A stretch of DNA of 64,000 nt from Streptomyces sulphureus DSM 40104 (GCF_000381025.1 NZ_KB905823.1:1-64000), one strand, 5' to 3'. Shown: positions 42,446-51,588, counted from the stretch's first letter. Notes: generated from the sequence alone by a model not told the origin. Numbers and translations are program-made.

Positions 42446-43456
42446 TCAGCCGCGGGGCTCGTCGTCGTCCCCGGCGGAGCCGGCGTCGTAGCTCCGCAGG
42501 CTCGCCATCATCTTCTTGACGGTCGTGTCCGGCACCTCGTCGTCGACGTTCATGTCGCTGTAGAAGACCCAGATCGCCAGGTCGTCATTGGAGTTGATCC
42601 AGGAGACGGCGGTGACCTTCCCGTCGGCCGAGCACTTGTCCTCCTTCGGCGCCCCCGTGATCTCGGCGGTGGAGACATGGCCCTTGATGCCGTGCTTGTT
42701 CTTGAAGGGGCGGGGCTTGCTCTGCTCGAGGCTGCCCTTCTGGTCCTGGTCGAAGCCGGCGATCGCGAAGTTGCCCGCGGCTATCCTGGCCGCCTCTTTG
42801 GTGTTCTTCGAGCCCTGCGCGCCCTTGGTGCCCACCCCTGCCCTCGTCGAGCTCTTGCACCAGTCGTCCTTGTAGTAGGCGGGCGCCGACATCGCGACGA
42901 GGACCTTGCCGTCGTCGTCCTCGAAGCCGGTGATGGTGCCGGGGCTCGACACCTCCCAGTCCTTGGTCTTCGGTACGTCGAAGGCCGAGTACCACTTGGG
43001 GTTGACGACGGCCTGCCAGCCGGGCGTCACCGGGTCGCTCCCGTCCGACTTCGTCGGCTGCGGCTCCGGCTGCTGCGTCGGCTGCTGGTTCGGTGAGGCC
43101 GAGGTGGTCGAGGAAGGCGCACCGCCCTTCGCCTCGTCGTCGTCCTCGCCGCCGCCGAGCACGAAGACCCCGGTCACCACGGCGGCCGCCACGACGGCGA
43201 CCGCGGCCACGACCGCGATCGCCGTGTTCCGGCCTCGCTTGCCGCCCGAGGGCTTCTGCGGCCCCGGCGAACTCGCCGGCCCCCACTGCGGGTTGGTGCC
43301 GTACGGGTTCTGGTCCTGCTGTCCGTACCCGGGCTGTGCCTGCTGCCCGTACCCGTGCTGCTGGTACGGGTTCGGCTGCCCGTATCCCGGCTGCTGGTAC
43401 GGGTTCGGCTGCTGCGGGTTCTGCTCGCCCCCTGGCGGCTGCTGTCCTGGCCACAT
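42446..43456 (-). CDS. Membrane protein with Q/P/G/Y-rich N-terminal tail
   Basis: 336 residues. The first 65 are repeats of the PYQQPGYGQ type, a low-complexity cytoplasmic tail common in actinobacterial membrane proteins. One membrane helix follows (about 75-97; AIAVVAAVAVVAAAVVTGVF). The external region has an acidic and Ser/Thr/Pro linker and then a globular domain of about 190 residues (WYSAFDVPKTKDWEV, KVTAVSWINSNDDLAIWVF) with two cysteines that may pair. Family not named with confidence. ATG 43456 lies 8 bases after a minus-strand TAGGCT (43465-43470), supporting a leaderless start. Confidence 0.82.
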   Translation of the reverse strand: MWPGQQPPGGEQNPQQPNPYQQPGYGQPNPYQQHGYGQQAQPGYGQQDQNPYGTNPQWGPASSPGPQKPSGGKRGRNTAIAVVAAVAVVAAAVVTGVFVLGGGEDDDEAKGGAPSSTTSASPNQQPTQQPEPQPTKSDGSDPVTPGWQAVVNPKWYSAFDVPKTKDWEVSSPGTITGFEDDDGKVLVAMSAPAYYKDDWCKSSTRAGVGTKGAQGSKNTKEAARIAAGNFAIAGFDQDQKGSLEQSKPRPFKNKHGIKGHVSTAEITGAPKEDKCSADGKVTAVSWINSNDDLAIWVFYSDMNVDDEVPDTTVKKMMASLRSYDAGSAGDDDEPRG

Positions 43457-43554
43457 GGCCGACAAGCCTATGGGCAGCGGTCGTTCGCGGCCACGCCGTG
43501 CGGGGCTTCGGTACCGAGCCGGTACATACGGGGGAGCGGCGGAAGGAGGCTTAT

Positions 43555-43577
43555 TACCCGGTGGTAACCTCCGGGTA
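43555..43577 (+). promoter_or_regulatory. Palindrome overlapping the DUF4442 start codon
   Basis: TACCCGG (43555-43561) and CCGGGTA (43571-43577) are a perfect 7 bp inverted repeat flanking TGGTAACCT. The second arm ends with the A of the ATG, and the -10 box TAACCT (43565-43570) lies between the arms. A protein bound here would block both transcription and the leaderless start. Confidence 0.55.
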
Positions 43578-44032
43578 TGACAGCCGAACCCCAGCCGTCG
43601 ATCGGCGAACTGATGGCGGCGAGCGTGCCGATGGTCCGTACGCTCAACCTGGAGTACCTGGAGACGACGCCGGAGCGCGCCGTCGTCGCCTTCCCCGACC
43701 AGCCCGAGTACCGCAACCACGTCCAAGGCCCGCACGCCGGCGCCATGTTCACCGTGGGCGAGTCGGCGAGCGGGGCCGTCACACTCGCCGCCTTCGCCGA
43801 CCAGCTCGCCAGGGCGGTGCCGCTGCCCGTCCGCGTCGAGGTCAGCTACAAGAAGGTGGCGAGGGGCCGCGTCACCGCGACCGCGACCCTGCGGCGGCCC
43901 GTCGCGGAGGTCGTGGCCGAGCTCGACGCGGGCAACCGCCCCGAGTTCCCCGTCCACGTCTCCCTCACGCGGGAGGACGGGGCCGAGACGGGGGAGATGA
44001 CCGTCGTCTGGACGCTCAGGCCCAACGACTGA
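43577..44032 (+). CDS. DUF4442/PaaI-like hotdog-fold protein
   Basis: 151 residues with the hotdog thioesterase pattern: ERAVVAFPDQPEYRNHVQGP, HAGAMFTVGESASGAVTLAA, then the beta-strand region VRVEVSYKKVARGRVTATAT. The HAGAMF segment carries the residues at the usual active site. It probably hydrolyses an acyl-CoA or is a binding relative; substrate unknown. ATG 43577 lies 6 bases after TAACCT, so the mRNA is probably leaderless. A palindrome spans the promoter and start. Confidence 0.85.
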   Translation: MTAEPQPSIGELMAASVPMVRTLNLEYLETTPERAVVAFPDQPEYRNHVQGPHAGAMFTVGESASGAVTLAAFADQLARAVPLPVRVEVSYKKVARGRVTATATLRRPVAEVVAELDAGNRPEFPVHVSLTREDGAETGEMTVVWTLRPND

Positions 44033-44082
44033 GCCCTGCCCGCGAGTCGGCCCCGCGCCCGCGCGGCACGCGGCCCGGGGCC

Positions 44083-44667
44083 TCACTGCTCGGGCGCCGC
44101 CTCGTCGCGCGAACCGCCGTCCTGTGCACGGCCGTCGACCGGTTCGGCTCCGCGGTGCGTCTCCGCGAGGTCGAGGTAGACGGCCGCGTTGAGGCGCACC
44201 CCTTCCCGCTCCTCCTCGGTGAGCTCCCGCTTCACCTTCGCCGGTACGCCGGCGACGAGCGAGCCCGGCGGCACCTGCATGCCCTGCGGCACGAGCGCCT
44301 GCGCCGCGACGAGCGAACCGGCCCCGATCCGGGCGCCGTTGAGCACCGTCGCGCCCATGCCGACGAGCACCTCGTCCTCGACGGTGCACCCGTGGAGTAC
44401 CGCGTTGTGGCCGACGGAGACGCGCTCGCCGACCGTCACGGGGAAGCCGGGATCGGCGTGGACGGTGCTGTTGTCCTGGATGTTGGACCCCGCGCCGATC
44501 GAGACCGAGGCGGTGTCGCCGCGCAGCACGGCGCCGTACCAGAGCCCCGTGCTCTCGCCCATCGTCACCTCGCCCACGACCACCGAGGTCGGTGCCGTGT
44601 ACGCGGTGTCGGCCAGTCTGGGACGTCGCCCACCGACAGCGGCCACCACCGCTTGCTGCTCGCCCAT
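44083..44667 (-). CDS. Gamma-class carbonic anhydrase family protein
   Basis: 194 residues. A left-handed beta-helix with hexapeptide repeats carries the metal histidines: NSTVHADPGFPVTVGERV and SVGHNAVLHGCTVEDEVLVG. GLWYGAVLRGDTASVSIGAG and GMGATVLNGARIG complete the fold. Members are zinc or iron/cobalt enzymes or bind other substrates (PaaY-like), so carbonic anhydrase activity is likely but not certain. GGAGG precedes ATG 44667 on the minus strand. The C-terminal acidic extension is longer than in minimal members. Confidence 0.88.
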   Translation of the reverse strand: MGEQQAVVAAVGGRRPRLADTAYTAPTSVVVGEVTMGESTGLWYGAVLRGDTASVSIGAGSNIQDNSTVHADPGFPVTVGERVSVGHNAVLHGCTVEDEVLVGMGATVLNGARIGAGSLVAAQALVPQGMQVPPGSLVAGVPAKVKRELTEEEREGVRLNAAVYLDLAETHRGAEPVDGRAQDGGSRDEAAPEQ

Positions 44668-44795
44668 CTCTCGACCTCCGCCGACTCGTTGGCTCCACCG
44701 GTACTCCGGCACGGCAGCACCGTAGGCGATCGGCGGGAGAAAGATCACAGCGACTCCGGAGGCGCCGCATCCGTCGCGCCGTCTACCGTGACCGC

Positions 44796-45596
44796 GTGTC
44801 CTCCCACCGCACCCCACGCGCGCGGCCGCGGCTCGGCGCGCTCGGTCGCAGGCTCGCCTCCCGCGCCGTGCACGGTGCCTGGCGACTGGCCCAGCGCGCC
44901 GGCGCCGTCACGGCGGAGCACCCGGGCGGCTACGCCTTCCATCGGATCGGCACCGGCACCCGACTCGCCTTCCCGCAGGGCACCGTCTTCGGCGCCGGGT
45001 GGATCGAACTCGGCGACCACTGCGTCGTCGGGCAGGAAGTGACGCTCACGGCAGGGATGATGCCCGACCTCGATCTCGGCCCCGAGACGGTGCTGCGGAT
45101 CGGCGACGGCGTCGTGCTCGGCCGCGGTAGCCACGTCGTCGCGGACACCGCCGTGACCATCGGCGACGACGTCTTCTGCGGCCCCTACGTCTACATCACC
45201 TCCACCAATCACTCCTACGACGACCCGTATCAGCCCGTCGGCCGGCAGTGGCCGCGCGCCGCTCCCGTGGAGATCGGCGCGGGTAGCTGGCTGGGCGCGG
45301 GCGCCGTGGTGCTGCCCGGGGCGCGGCTCGGGCGGAACACCGTGGTCGCGGCCGGCTCGGTCGTCCGCGGCGAGGTGCCGGATCACGCGGTGGTCGCCGG
45401 GGCGCCGGCGCGGGTGGTGCGCCGCTGGGACGAGGAGTCCGGCTGGCAGCCGCCGCTCGCGACACCGCCCCCGGCCCCGGTGCCGGAGGGCGTCACCCCG
45501 CAGGAGCTCCGCGCCGGCGCCGAGTTGGCGAGCGGCACCGGTCCCGACGGGGAGTCCAGGGGCGCGTCGGGCAAGGGCGGGAGCACTCGGCGGTGA
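44796..45596 (+). CDS. Left-handed beta-helix acyltransferase
   Basis: 266 residues of the hexapeptide acetyltransferase type: VFGAGWIELGDHCVVGQEVT, VTIGDDVFCGPYVYITSTNH (with the catalytic-type histidine H in STNHSYDDP) and GAGSWLGAGAVVLPGARLGR. An arginine-rich N-terminus and a Pro/Gly-rich C-terminal tail flank the helix. It presumably acetylates a sugar or antibiotic-like acceptor; unknown. GTG 44796 lies 6 bases after TACCGT (44784-44789), indicating a leaderless mRNA. It is divergent from the carbonic anhydrase gene. Confidence 0.86.
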   Translation: MSSHRTPRARPRLGALGRRLASRAVHGAWRLAQRAGAVTAEHPGGYAFHRIGTGTRLAFPQGTVFGAGWIELGDHCVVGQEVTLTAGMMPDLDLGPETVLRIGDGVVLGRGSHVVADTAVTIGDDVFCGPYVYITSTNHSYDDPYQPVGRQWPRAAPVEIGAGSWLGAGAVVLPGARLGRNTVVAAGSVVRGEVPDHAVVAGAPARVVRRWDEESGWQPPLATPPPAPVPEGVTPQELRAGAELASGTGPDGESRGASGKGGSTRR

Positions 45597-45652
45597 CGGC
45601 ACACTGGGGGAGAGCGCCCGCTGGAGAGCCCCGCGTCGAAGGGACGCCCACC

Positions 45653-45742
45653 GTGAACGACCGTCTGCTGCGCATCCTGCTCGCCTGCGCCGTCGCCCTC
45701 GTTGGCCTCGGCATGCTGCTGAGCCTGGTGGTGCGCGCGTAG
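45653..45742 (+). CDS. 29-residue small membrane protein
   Basis: A short frame starting at GTG 45653 encodes MNDRLLRILLACAVALVGLG followed by MLLSLVVRA, a single membrane helix flanked by basic residues. GAAGGGA lies about 9 bases before it. A longer in-frame start, GTG 45593, overlaps the acyltransferase stop (GTGA) and would add 20 residues. The hydrophobic pattern and ribosome site argue for a real small protein; no function is known. Confidence 0.5.
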   Translation: MNDRLLRILLACAVALVGLGMLLSLVVRA

Positions 45743-45835
45743 GAGTGCTTCGCCGGGACAACCCGGATTGCTCCCCGGTAGAAGCTCGGGGAGCTGCGTG
45801 ATCAGCACCATGGTGAGACACGCTGGAACGGCGGG

Positions 45836-46579
45836 TCAGGGTCTCTCCGAAGGCTGCGGATCTTGAGGGCACTCGTGCCAGGCGTCCCACGCCGTATCGA
45901 GTGCGGACTCCAGGGGCGGAGCCGAGGGGCCGAGATGGCGTACGAGCGCGCCAGGACCCGCGAGTGCGGTGAGGTACGGGTCGGCCGGGTCCTCGGGGCG
46001 CCCGGCGCCGAAGTGGGTGACGGAGCCCAGGAAGCGGGCCCCGCCCAGAATGCCGGGCAGATCGCGTTCTTCGGGCGCGGAGAAGGCCAGGTCCTCCACC
46101 AGAAGTTCGTCCCCGTCGTACGAGGCCCTGGTCACCGAGTGCAGGGCGCCGCCGCGTTCGCCACAGCGACCGAGCACGAGCAGCTCGCGCCAGAGCATCG
46201 CGGCCCCATGCGCGAGTTCAGCCGCCATGGAGCGGTGGACACGTGCGCCGGAGGAGACCACGAACGGGCGCGCGCCCCAGCACAGCCGCGCGCCCTCACC
46301 AAGCGTGACGTCTGCCGACCAAGTGGCGCCGCCGCCCCGGTGGTCGTAGGCCACCAGCCCTGCTGGTTCGACCAGTTCAAGCCGGGCACCGGGCCCGACG
46401 GTGACGCGCAAGTCGAGCGCGTCCCCCGTGAGGAGCCCGGCGCGAATGCCGACGAGCGCAAGCCGCAGGACCCCGGGCGGCGAGGCCAGGGGGCGCGGTG
46501 CCAGGAAGGTGCCGGAGGCCAGCTCACGCGCGACGTGCCGCTCGCCCTCGCGCTCGACGGTGACGACGGTGGGTTCCAT
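45836..46579 (-). CDS. ureD: Urease accessory protein UreD
   Basis: 247 residues. UreD binds urease apoprotein and, with UreF and UreG, forms the nickel-insertion complex. Family features are ASGTFLAPRPLASPPGVLRL, ARLELVEPAGLVAYDHRGGG and LWRELLVLGRCGERGGALHS. ATG 46579 overlaps the ureG stop by one base (TGATG), so translation is coupled. It is the last gene of the cluster. A TTG one codon earlier is possible but less likely. Confidence 0.93.
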   Translation of the reverse strand: MEPTVVTVEREGERHVARELASGTFLAPRPLASPPGVLRLALVGIRAGLLTGDALDLRVTVGPGARLELVEPAGLVAYDHRGGGATWSADVTLGEGARLCWGARPFVVSSGARVHRSMAAELAHGAAMLWRELLVLGRCGERGGALHSVTRASYDGDELLVEDLAFSAPEERDLPGILGGARFLGSVTHFGAGRPEDPADPYLTALAGPGALVRHLGPSAPPLESALDTAWDAWHECPQDPQPSERP

Positions 46580-47307
46580 CAAGGTCGCGCGTCGCCGTGG
46601 GTGTGGCTGCCCTCGTGCACGTGGCTGTGCGGGGCCATGGGGCCGGGGTCGACGGGGGTGTGGCGGTCCGCACGGTACCGGGCGAGCAACGAACGTACCC
46701 AGTCGGCGAGTTCGGCTACGGAGGAGGCGTCCTTCTTGGAGAGGGCGAGCACGGGCAGACCTTCACGGGCGCAGCGCGCGTCGTCGACCATGCGCGCCAC
46801 GTCGACATCGACGTGCGGTGCCAGATCCGTCTTGTTGATCACTAGCAGATCGGCCTTCGAGATGCCGGGGCCGCCCTTGCGCGCGACATCGCCGCCGCCC
46901 GCGACGTCGAGGCAGAATATCTGCGCGTCGACCAGCGCGGGACTGAAGGTGGCTGTGAGATTGTCGCCGCCGCTTTCGATGAGGATCACGTCCAGTGGCC
47001 CGTACGCGTCCTCCATGTCCTCGACAGCGTCCAGGTTCACGCTGACATCGTCGCGGATCGCGGTGTGCGGGCAGGCCCCAGTCTCCACGGGGCGTATGCG
47101 CTCGGCGGGCAGGACGCCGGCTGAGCGCAGAAAGCGTGCGTCTTCATCGGTGTAGATGTCGTTGGTGACGACGGCCATGGACAGCTCGTCGGCGAGCTCG
47201 CGGCAAAGCGTGGCCAGGATCGAGCTCTTGCCTGTGCCGACGGGACCCGCGACGCCGAGGCGCAGCGTCCTGCGGACGGTGCCAGCCTTGCTCCGGATGT
47301 TATGCAA
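46579..47307 (-). CDS. ureG: Urease accessory GTPase UreG
   Basis: 242 residues. SIMIBI GTPase delivering nickel to urease: P-loop [20 protein letters not shown], the nickel/dimer motif [32 protein letters not shown] and the guanine motif [11 protein letters not shown]. The C-terminal tail [16 protein letters not shown] is histidine-rich and may hold nickel, which could compensate for the missing ureE. Start is TTG 47307, with GGAGA upstream; it overlaps the end of ureF by 8 bp. Confidence 0.95.
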   Translation of the reverse strand: MHNIRSKAGTVRRTLRLGVAGPVGTGKSSILATLCRELADELSMAVVTNDIYTDEDARFLRSAGVLPAERIRPVETGACPHTAIRDDVSVNLDAVEDMEDAYGPLDVILIESGGDNLTATFSPALVDAQIFCLDVAGGGDVARKGGPGISKADLLVINKTDLAPHVDVDVARMVDDARCAREGLPVLALSKKDASSVAELADWVRSLLARYRADRHTPVDPGPMAPHSHVHEGSHTHGDARP

Positions 47308-47998
47308 GGAAAAGTCTCCGTTCTGTTCGTGCGTGTTCCAGTGCCCACTGTTCGATCAGGGGCGCCGAGCGGGCCGGGAGGTCCGACGGCTTCGAGGTGG
47401 CGACCGCCTCGACGACGGCCTCTTCCACCGAGGAGGCGGTTTGCGCTACCCAGGCGACCGAGTCGAGCGGGTCGCCGGGCAGCAGTTTGAGCGCGGCCGA
47501 GGCGACGGCTTGGAGGTCGTCGTAGACGACGGTGCGCGCCAACTCGGCTTCGGCCAGGCCCAGTACGGCCCCGAGCGCCCCCGTGACCACGGGCCGCAGG
47601 GGTCGTAGTACGGGTGGCCCCGGCAGCACGGCCGTGTCCAACGCCGCGATCGCGGGATGTCCGGGCGCGAGCCGTAGTGCGAGGCGGTGCACGCCCCGGC
47701 CGAGTGCTGCACCGACCTCGCGTAGGGGAGCGACCGGCGTACGGGCCGCGAGGGCCCGTTGGAGCGGCCCGTAGTCGACGGGGTCGCGGGCGACTGCCTC
47801 TCGCGCCGCCAGCACCGCTGCCGCTGCCTCCGTCACGCATACCGTGCGCACTCGGGCCCGCAGAAGCGCCGGGATCTCCTCACGGGTCAGCCCCGCGGCG
47901 ACCGCAGGCTCCAGGCCGGCGCTGTAGACGTAGGCGCCGACCGGAAGGCGACCGTCGGCAAGCAGCAGCGCGGCCAGCGGCCCGATGCCTGCCGTCAT
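47300..47998 (-). CDS. ureF: Urease accessory protein UreF
   Basis: 232 residues, all-helical. It bridges UreD and UreG in the activation complex. Recognisable segments are [20 protein letters not shown] near the N-terminus (family SFPxG.FxxSxGLE region reads [15 protein letters not shown]), and [20 protein letters not shown]. It starts 10 bp after ureC and overlaps ureG by 8 bp. ATG 47998 is the best start; a longer frame reads back into ureC. Confidence 0.92.
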   Translation of the reverse strand: MTAGIGPLAALLLADGRLPVGAYVYSAGLEPAVAAGLTREEIPALLRARVRTVCVTEAAAAVLAAREAVARDPVDYGPLQRALAARTPVAPLREVGAALGRGVHRLALRLAPGHPAIAALDTAVLPGPPVLRPLRPVVTGALGAVLGLAEAELARTVVYDDLQAVASAALKLLPGDPLDSVAWVAQTASSVEEAVVEAVATSKPSDLPARSAPLIEQWALEHARTERRLFLA

Positions 47999-48008
47999 GG
48001 CGTCGCCA

Positions 48009-49730
48009 TCAGAACAGGCTGTACCGCTGGGCGAGCGGTACCTCGGTTGCGGGTTCGGGCCGTACCAGCTCGCCATCGACCCGGATGTCGAAGGTTTCGG
48101 GGTCGACGTGGATGTGCGGCGTCGCCGCATTGTTGCGCATGTCAGCCTTGGTGATCCCGCGCGTGGACCGTACGGGCAGCAACTCCCGTACGAGGCCGAG
48201 GCGTTCGGCGAGCCCGTCCTCCAACGCGGCGGGCGCGACGAAGCTGACGGACAGGTGCGGCGCGGCAGCCGCAGCGGCCGAGGGGCGCAGCAGCACGGGT
48301 TGGGCAGTGGGGATGGCCGCGTTCGGATCGCCGACGGGGGCGTAGACGACCATGCCGCCCTTGAGGACGGCCGAAGGCCGAATCCCGAAGAACGCCGGGT
48401 CCCAGAGCACCAGGTCAGCGAGCTTGCCGGGTTCGACGGAGCCGATGACGTGATCCACGCCGTGCGCGAGCGCCGGGTTGATCGTGTACTTCGCCACATA
48501 GCGCCGGGCGCGCTCGTTGTCGGCGCGCAGCCCGCCGGGGAGCGCGCCGTTGCGACCTTTCATCACGTGCGCGACCTGCCAGGTACGGCTGATGACCTCG
48601 CCGATCCTGCCCATCGCCTGTGCGTCGGAGGAGGTGATGGAGAGTGCACCCAGGTCGTGCAGGACATCCTCGGCAGCGATCGTGGAGGCCCGGATGCGGG
48701 ACTCGGCGAAGGCCAAATCCTCCGGGACGCGCGGATTGAGGTGATGGCAGACCATCAGCATGTCGAGGTGCTCGGCGACGGTGTTGACGGTGTGCGGCAG
48801 CGTCGGATTCGTGGAGGCCGGCAGTACGTTGGTGTGGGAGGCGACCGCGATGATGTCCGGGGCGTGGCCACCGCCCGCGCCCTCCGCGTGGAAGACGTGA
48901 ATGCCTCGGCCTCCGATCGCGTCCAGGGTTCGTTCGACGTATCCGGCCTCGTTGAGGCTGTCGGCGTGCAGTGCGACCTGGAGGCCGTAGGTATCGGCGG
49001 CGCGGAGGGCCGTGTCGATGGCTTGCGGGGTCGCGCCCCAGTCCTCGTGCACCTTGTAGCCGCCAGCGCCTGCGAGCGCCTCCTCACCGAGCGCCCGGTG
49101 GCCGGCCGGGCCGCGCGTGCTGCCCTTGGCGAACAGCAGGATGTTCAGCGGTACGTGGTCGAGGGCGCGGTGCATCATTGCCAGGTGCCGGGCCCCGGGC
49201 GTGACGGTGGTGGCCTTCGATCCCTCAGTGGGCCCGGTGCCGCCGCCGATGACGGTGGTTGTGCCGGTGGCCAGGGCCTCGTGCAGGGTGTGGGGGATCA
49301 GTACGTGCACATGAGTGTCGACTGCTCCCGCCGTCAGGATGCGGCCCTCGCCTGAGACGACGTCGGTGCCTGGACCGATCACCATTTCCGGGTGGATGCC
49401 GTCGGAGACCTCAGGATTGCCTGCGCGGCCGAGCGCGACGATCCGGCCGTCGCGCACGCCGACATCGGATTTGATCACGCCCCAGTGGTCCAGGACGACA
49501 GCGTTGGTGATGACGAGGTCGAGGGTGCCTTCGGAGCGTGGCGCGGCGGACTGGGCCATGCCTTCGCGGATGGACTTGCCGCCGCCGAAGACTGCCTCGT
49601 TCCCCGCGCCGTCCCCGCCGCAGCGGTCCTCCTCGACCTCGATCCACAGGTCGGTGTCGCCGAGGCGGATCTGATCACCGGTGCTCGGGCCGTACAGCGC
49701 CGCGTAGGCGCTCCTGTTCAGCTCAACCAA
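48009..49730 (-). CDS. ureC: Urease alpha subunit
   Basis: 573 residues, full length. Urea is hydrolysed at a dinuclear nickel site. Ligands visible: histidines in [11 protein letters not shown], the carbamylated lysine in [10 protein letters not shown], histidines in [10 protein letters not shown] and [15 protein letters not shown], and the aspartate in [13 protein letters not shown]. The flap cysteine and histidine are in [16 protein letters not shown]. The segment after DTHVH reads [11 protein letters not shown] instead of the usual FICPQQIEEAL, a divergent subtype. Start is TTG 49730, overlapping ureB by 13 bp. Confidence 0.95.
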   Translation of the reverse strand: MVELNRSAYAALYGPSTGDQIRLGDTDLWIEVEEDRCGGDGAGNEAVFGGGKSIREGMAQSAAPRSEGTLDLVITNAVVLDHWGVIKSDVGVRDGRIVALGRAGNPEVSDGIHPEMVIGPGTDVVSGEGRILTAGAVDTHVHVLIPHTLHEALATGTTTVIGGGTGPTEGSKATTVTPGARHLAMMHRALDHVPLNILLFAKGSTRGPAGHRALGEEALAGAGGYKVHEDWGATPQAIDTALRAADTYGLQVALHADSLNEAGYVERTLDAIGGRGIHVFHAEGAGGGHAPDIIAVASHTNVLPASTNPTLPHTVNTVAEHLDMLMVCHHLNPRVPEDLAFAESRIRASTIAAEDVLHDLGALSITSSDAQAMGRIGEVISRTWQVAHVMKGRNGALPGGLRADNERARRYVAKYTINPALAHGVDHVIGSVEPGKLADLVLWDPAFFGIRPSAVLKGGMVVYAPVGDPNAAIPTAQPVLLRPSAAAAAAPHLSVSFVAPAALEDGLAERLGLVRELLPVRSTRGITKADMRNNAATPHIHVDPETFDIRVDGELVRPEPATEVPLAQRYSLF

Positions 49731-49996
49731 TTACGACTGCCTCCGAATTCCACGATGATTACCTCCACATCCACGCCCGGATCAAAACGCAGGGAGGTGC
49801 CCGAAGGGTTGTTGATCCGAAAACCCCGAGTGGATTCCCGGTCGAATTCCAGGGCCGGATTCGCATCGGGCAGGTGGAGATGGGAGCCGATCTGGACGGG
49901 TCGGTCCCCAGTGTTGGTGACCGTCACCGAGCGGGTGCGCCTCCCGGAATTGAGAGCCACGGCGCCGGCGCCTGTGCGAATCTCGCCGGGGATCAC
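49718..49996 (-). CDS. ureB: Urease beta subunit
   Basis: 92 residues, slightly shorter than most Ure[41 protein letters not shown] and [20 protein letters not shown] are the defining blocks. It is a structural subunit stabilising UreC. GTG 49996 overlaps the ureA stop (GTGA) and its own 3' end overlaps ureC, so the three structural genes are coupled. Confidence 0.94.
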   Translation of the reverse strand: MIPGEIRTGAGAVALNSGRRTRSVTVTNTGDRPVQIGSHLHLPDANPALEFDRESTRGFRINNPSGTSLRFDPGVDVEVIIVEFGGSRNWLS

Positions 49997-50295
49997 GGGA
50001 TGGGCTCCGTGATCGTGACGAGCTTGCGGCCGTCGGGGAAAGTGGCCTCGACCTGCACATCTTGCAGTATCTCGGGGATGCCGTCCATGACGTCGGCTCG
50101 ACCGAGGACCGTACGTCCCTGAGTCATCAGGTCCGACACGGTGTGGCCTTCTCGGGCGCGTTCGATGGCCCAGCAGGACAGCAGCGCGACGGCTTCGGGG
50201 TAGTTCAGGCGAACTCCGCGGGCCTGCCTGTCCCGTGCCACCAGACCGGCAATACTAAGCAGCAATTTCTCCGTGTCAGACGGAGTGAGCAGCAT
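49993..50295 (-). CDS. ureA: Urease gamma subunit
   Basis: 100 residues, normal length. It opens [20 protein letters not shown] and contains [40 protein letters not shown] and [20 protein letters not shown], all diagnostic. GGAGG lies 7 bases before ATG 50295 on the minus strand. It is the first gene of the cluster, read from the promoter at 50356-50385. Confidence 0.95.
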   Translation of the reverse strand: MLLTPSDTEKLLLSIAGLVARDRQARGVRLNYPEAVALLSCWAIERAREGHTVSDLMTQGRTVLGRADVMDGIPEILQDVQVEATFPDGRKLVTITEPIP

Positions 50296-50317
50296 GAGAA
50301 ACCTCCACGGAAGGGGT

Positions 50318-50336
50318 TCACGAAATTTTTTCGTGA
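50318..50336 (-). promoter_or_regulatory. Palindrome in the ureA leader
   Basis: TCACGAAA and TTTCGTGA form an 8 bp palindrome with a 3-base centre, between the promoter and the ureA ribosome site. It could be an operator or a weak RNA hairpin. Confidence 0.5.
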
Positions 50337-50355
50337 GACCGCGAAAGACTTCTCT

Positions 50356-50385
50356 CTTATAGCTCCATCCAGCACGTAAAGGCAA
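50356..50385 (-). promoter_or_regulatory. Urease operon promoter
   Basis: On the minus strand, TTGCCT (50385-50380) and TATAAG (50361-50356) are 18 bases apart, both close to consensus. The transcript would start near 50349, giving a leader of about 54 bases. A second candidate further up is TTGTCA (50442-50437) with TAGGAC (50420-50415), 16 bases apart. Confidence 0.6.
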
Positions 50386-50431
50386 GTTTTCTGTGCGCCG
50401 CAAGAAGCCGCCTTGTCCTACTATGCCCTCA

Positions 50432-50464
50432 AACGTTGACAAAGTTTGCATATGGCATGTGCAA
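50432..50464 (-). promoter_or_regulatory. Two adjoining palindromes upstream of the urease genes
   Basis: AACGTTGACAAAGTT (50432-50446) matches its reverse complement at 6 of 7 pairs. TTGCATATGGCATGTGCAA (50446-50464) matches at 8 of 9 pairs. They share one base and lie over the upstream candidate promoter. The TTGCA/TGCAA half-sites recall the nickel-responsive Nur box of streptomycetes (tTGCaa-N5-ttGCAA), but the spacing is two bases longer. Confidence 0.5.
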
Positions 50465-50702
50465 CTCACCACTGATCGCCGTACGGCGTCGTGCGGCATG
50501 TACGGGGCGTAGAGCGTGACCGCCACGCAGTGTCGGGCCGTGTGATCTGTGCGCCCAGAGCGGACTGTCGGCGGACGGTGGGGCGGCTTGCGCCGTGAAG
50601 GGCGAGGTCGAAGCGCTGGTGCTGCGCTTCCGCACCAGTGCCGACTGAGGCACCCTCCAAGGCCGCACCGGAACCAACGATCAGGTGATCCGAAGCGACG
50701 GC

Positions 50703-51575
50703 CTAGCCCGAGGCGAGCAGCAGCGAACCGAGGAGTGCGAGGCCGGCCCCGGCCGTCTGGAGCGCGCGGAGCCGCTCCTGGAGAACGCCGCGTGCGGCGA
50801 GTGCCGTGACGACGGGGTAGAGCGACGCGAGCACGGCCGCGACGGTGACGGGGCCGCTCTGCGCCGCGACGGCGTAGGTGCCGTTGGCCGCGACGTCCGC
50901 GAGTCCGACGAAGGCGAGTGAGGGCAGCGCGGCCCGCACCTCGGCCACCCCGCCCGCCGGCAGCACGGGGGTGCCGCGGCGGGCCGAGACGGCGAGGGCG
51001 CCGCCGCCCACGAGCACGTTCACCAGCCGCTGGACGAAGAGCGCGAGGAAGAGCCCGGTGACCGTGGGCGTGGCCTCGGCGACGAGTTGGATCGTCGTGC
51101 CGAAGCCGAGTGCGGCCCCGAGCGTCAGCCCGATCGTGCGCCGCTCGACGGAGGCGCCGCCCGAGCCGACCCCGCCGGCGAGCACCACGCCGCCGAGCGC
51201 CACGAGGACGCCGGCCGCCTGCCAGACGCCCGGCCGCTCCGCGTGGAGGAGGACGCCGGTGCCGATCGGGACGACGACGCCGCCGAGGGTGGCGATCGGC
51301 GAGACGACGCCCATCGGGCCGAGCGCCAGGGCGCGGTAGAAGGCGAGCATGGCCACCGGGCCGATCGCGCCCGCCGCCCCTGCGCACCACAGCAGTCGCG
51401 CGTCGAGTTCGCTCCATGCACCCGTGGCCACCACGACCGCGCCGAGCACCACGGCGGCCGTCCCCTGGGAGACCACCACGACGGTCAGTTCGCGCATCCG
51501 CTTGCTGAGGAGCCCGCCGCCGAAGTCGGCGAGGCCCCACAGCAGGCTGGTGGCGAGCGCGAACGCAGCGGTCAT
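50703..51575 (-). CDS. EamA-family transporter
   Basis: 290 residues with ten predicted membrane helices in two EamA repeats ([60 protein letters not shown]). Likely an exporter of amino acids or other metabolites. ATG 51575 is supported by GGGGAG about 8 bases upstream. It is divergent from an XRE-cupin regulator with shared inverted repeats between them, so the regulator probably controls it. Confidence 0.9.
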   Translation of the reverse strand: MTAAFALATSLLWGLADFGGGLLSKRMRELTVVVVSQGTAAVVLGAVVVATGAWSELDARLLWCAGAAGAIGPVAMLAFYRALALGPMGVVSPIATLGGVVVPIGTGVLLHAERPGVWQAAGVLVALGGVVLAGGVGSGGASVERRTIGLTLGAALGFGTTIQLVAEATPTVTGLFLALFVQRLVNVLVGGGALAVSARRGTPVLPAGGVAEVRAALPSLAFVGLADVAANGTYAVAAQSGPVTVAAVLASLYPVVTALAARGVLQERLRALQTAGAGLALLGSLLLASG

Positions 51576-51588
51576 CTCGGTGGCTCCC

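Larger units (their letters stand above)
50296..50702. other. 407 bp region upstream of the urease operon
   Basis: No gene seen. The part 50300-50480 is clearly AT-richer than the rest of the window and holds the urease promoter elements and palindromes listed separately. The part 50480-50702 returns to high GC and shows nothing recognisable; it is downstream of the EamA gene on the minus strand, but no strong terminator was found. Confidence 0.5.

Noticed and set aside
50318-50345. GlnR box in the urease promoter
   Set aside because: The spacing and bases of the GTNAC-n6-GAAAC pattern are not met around TCACGAAA; only loose similarity was found.
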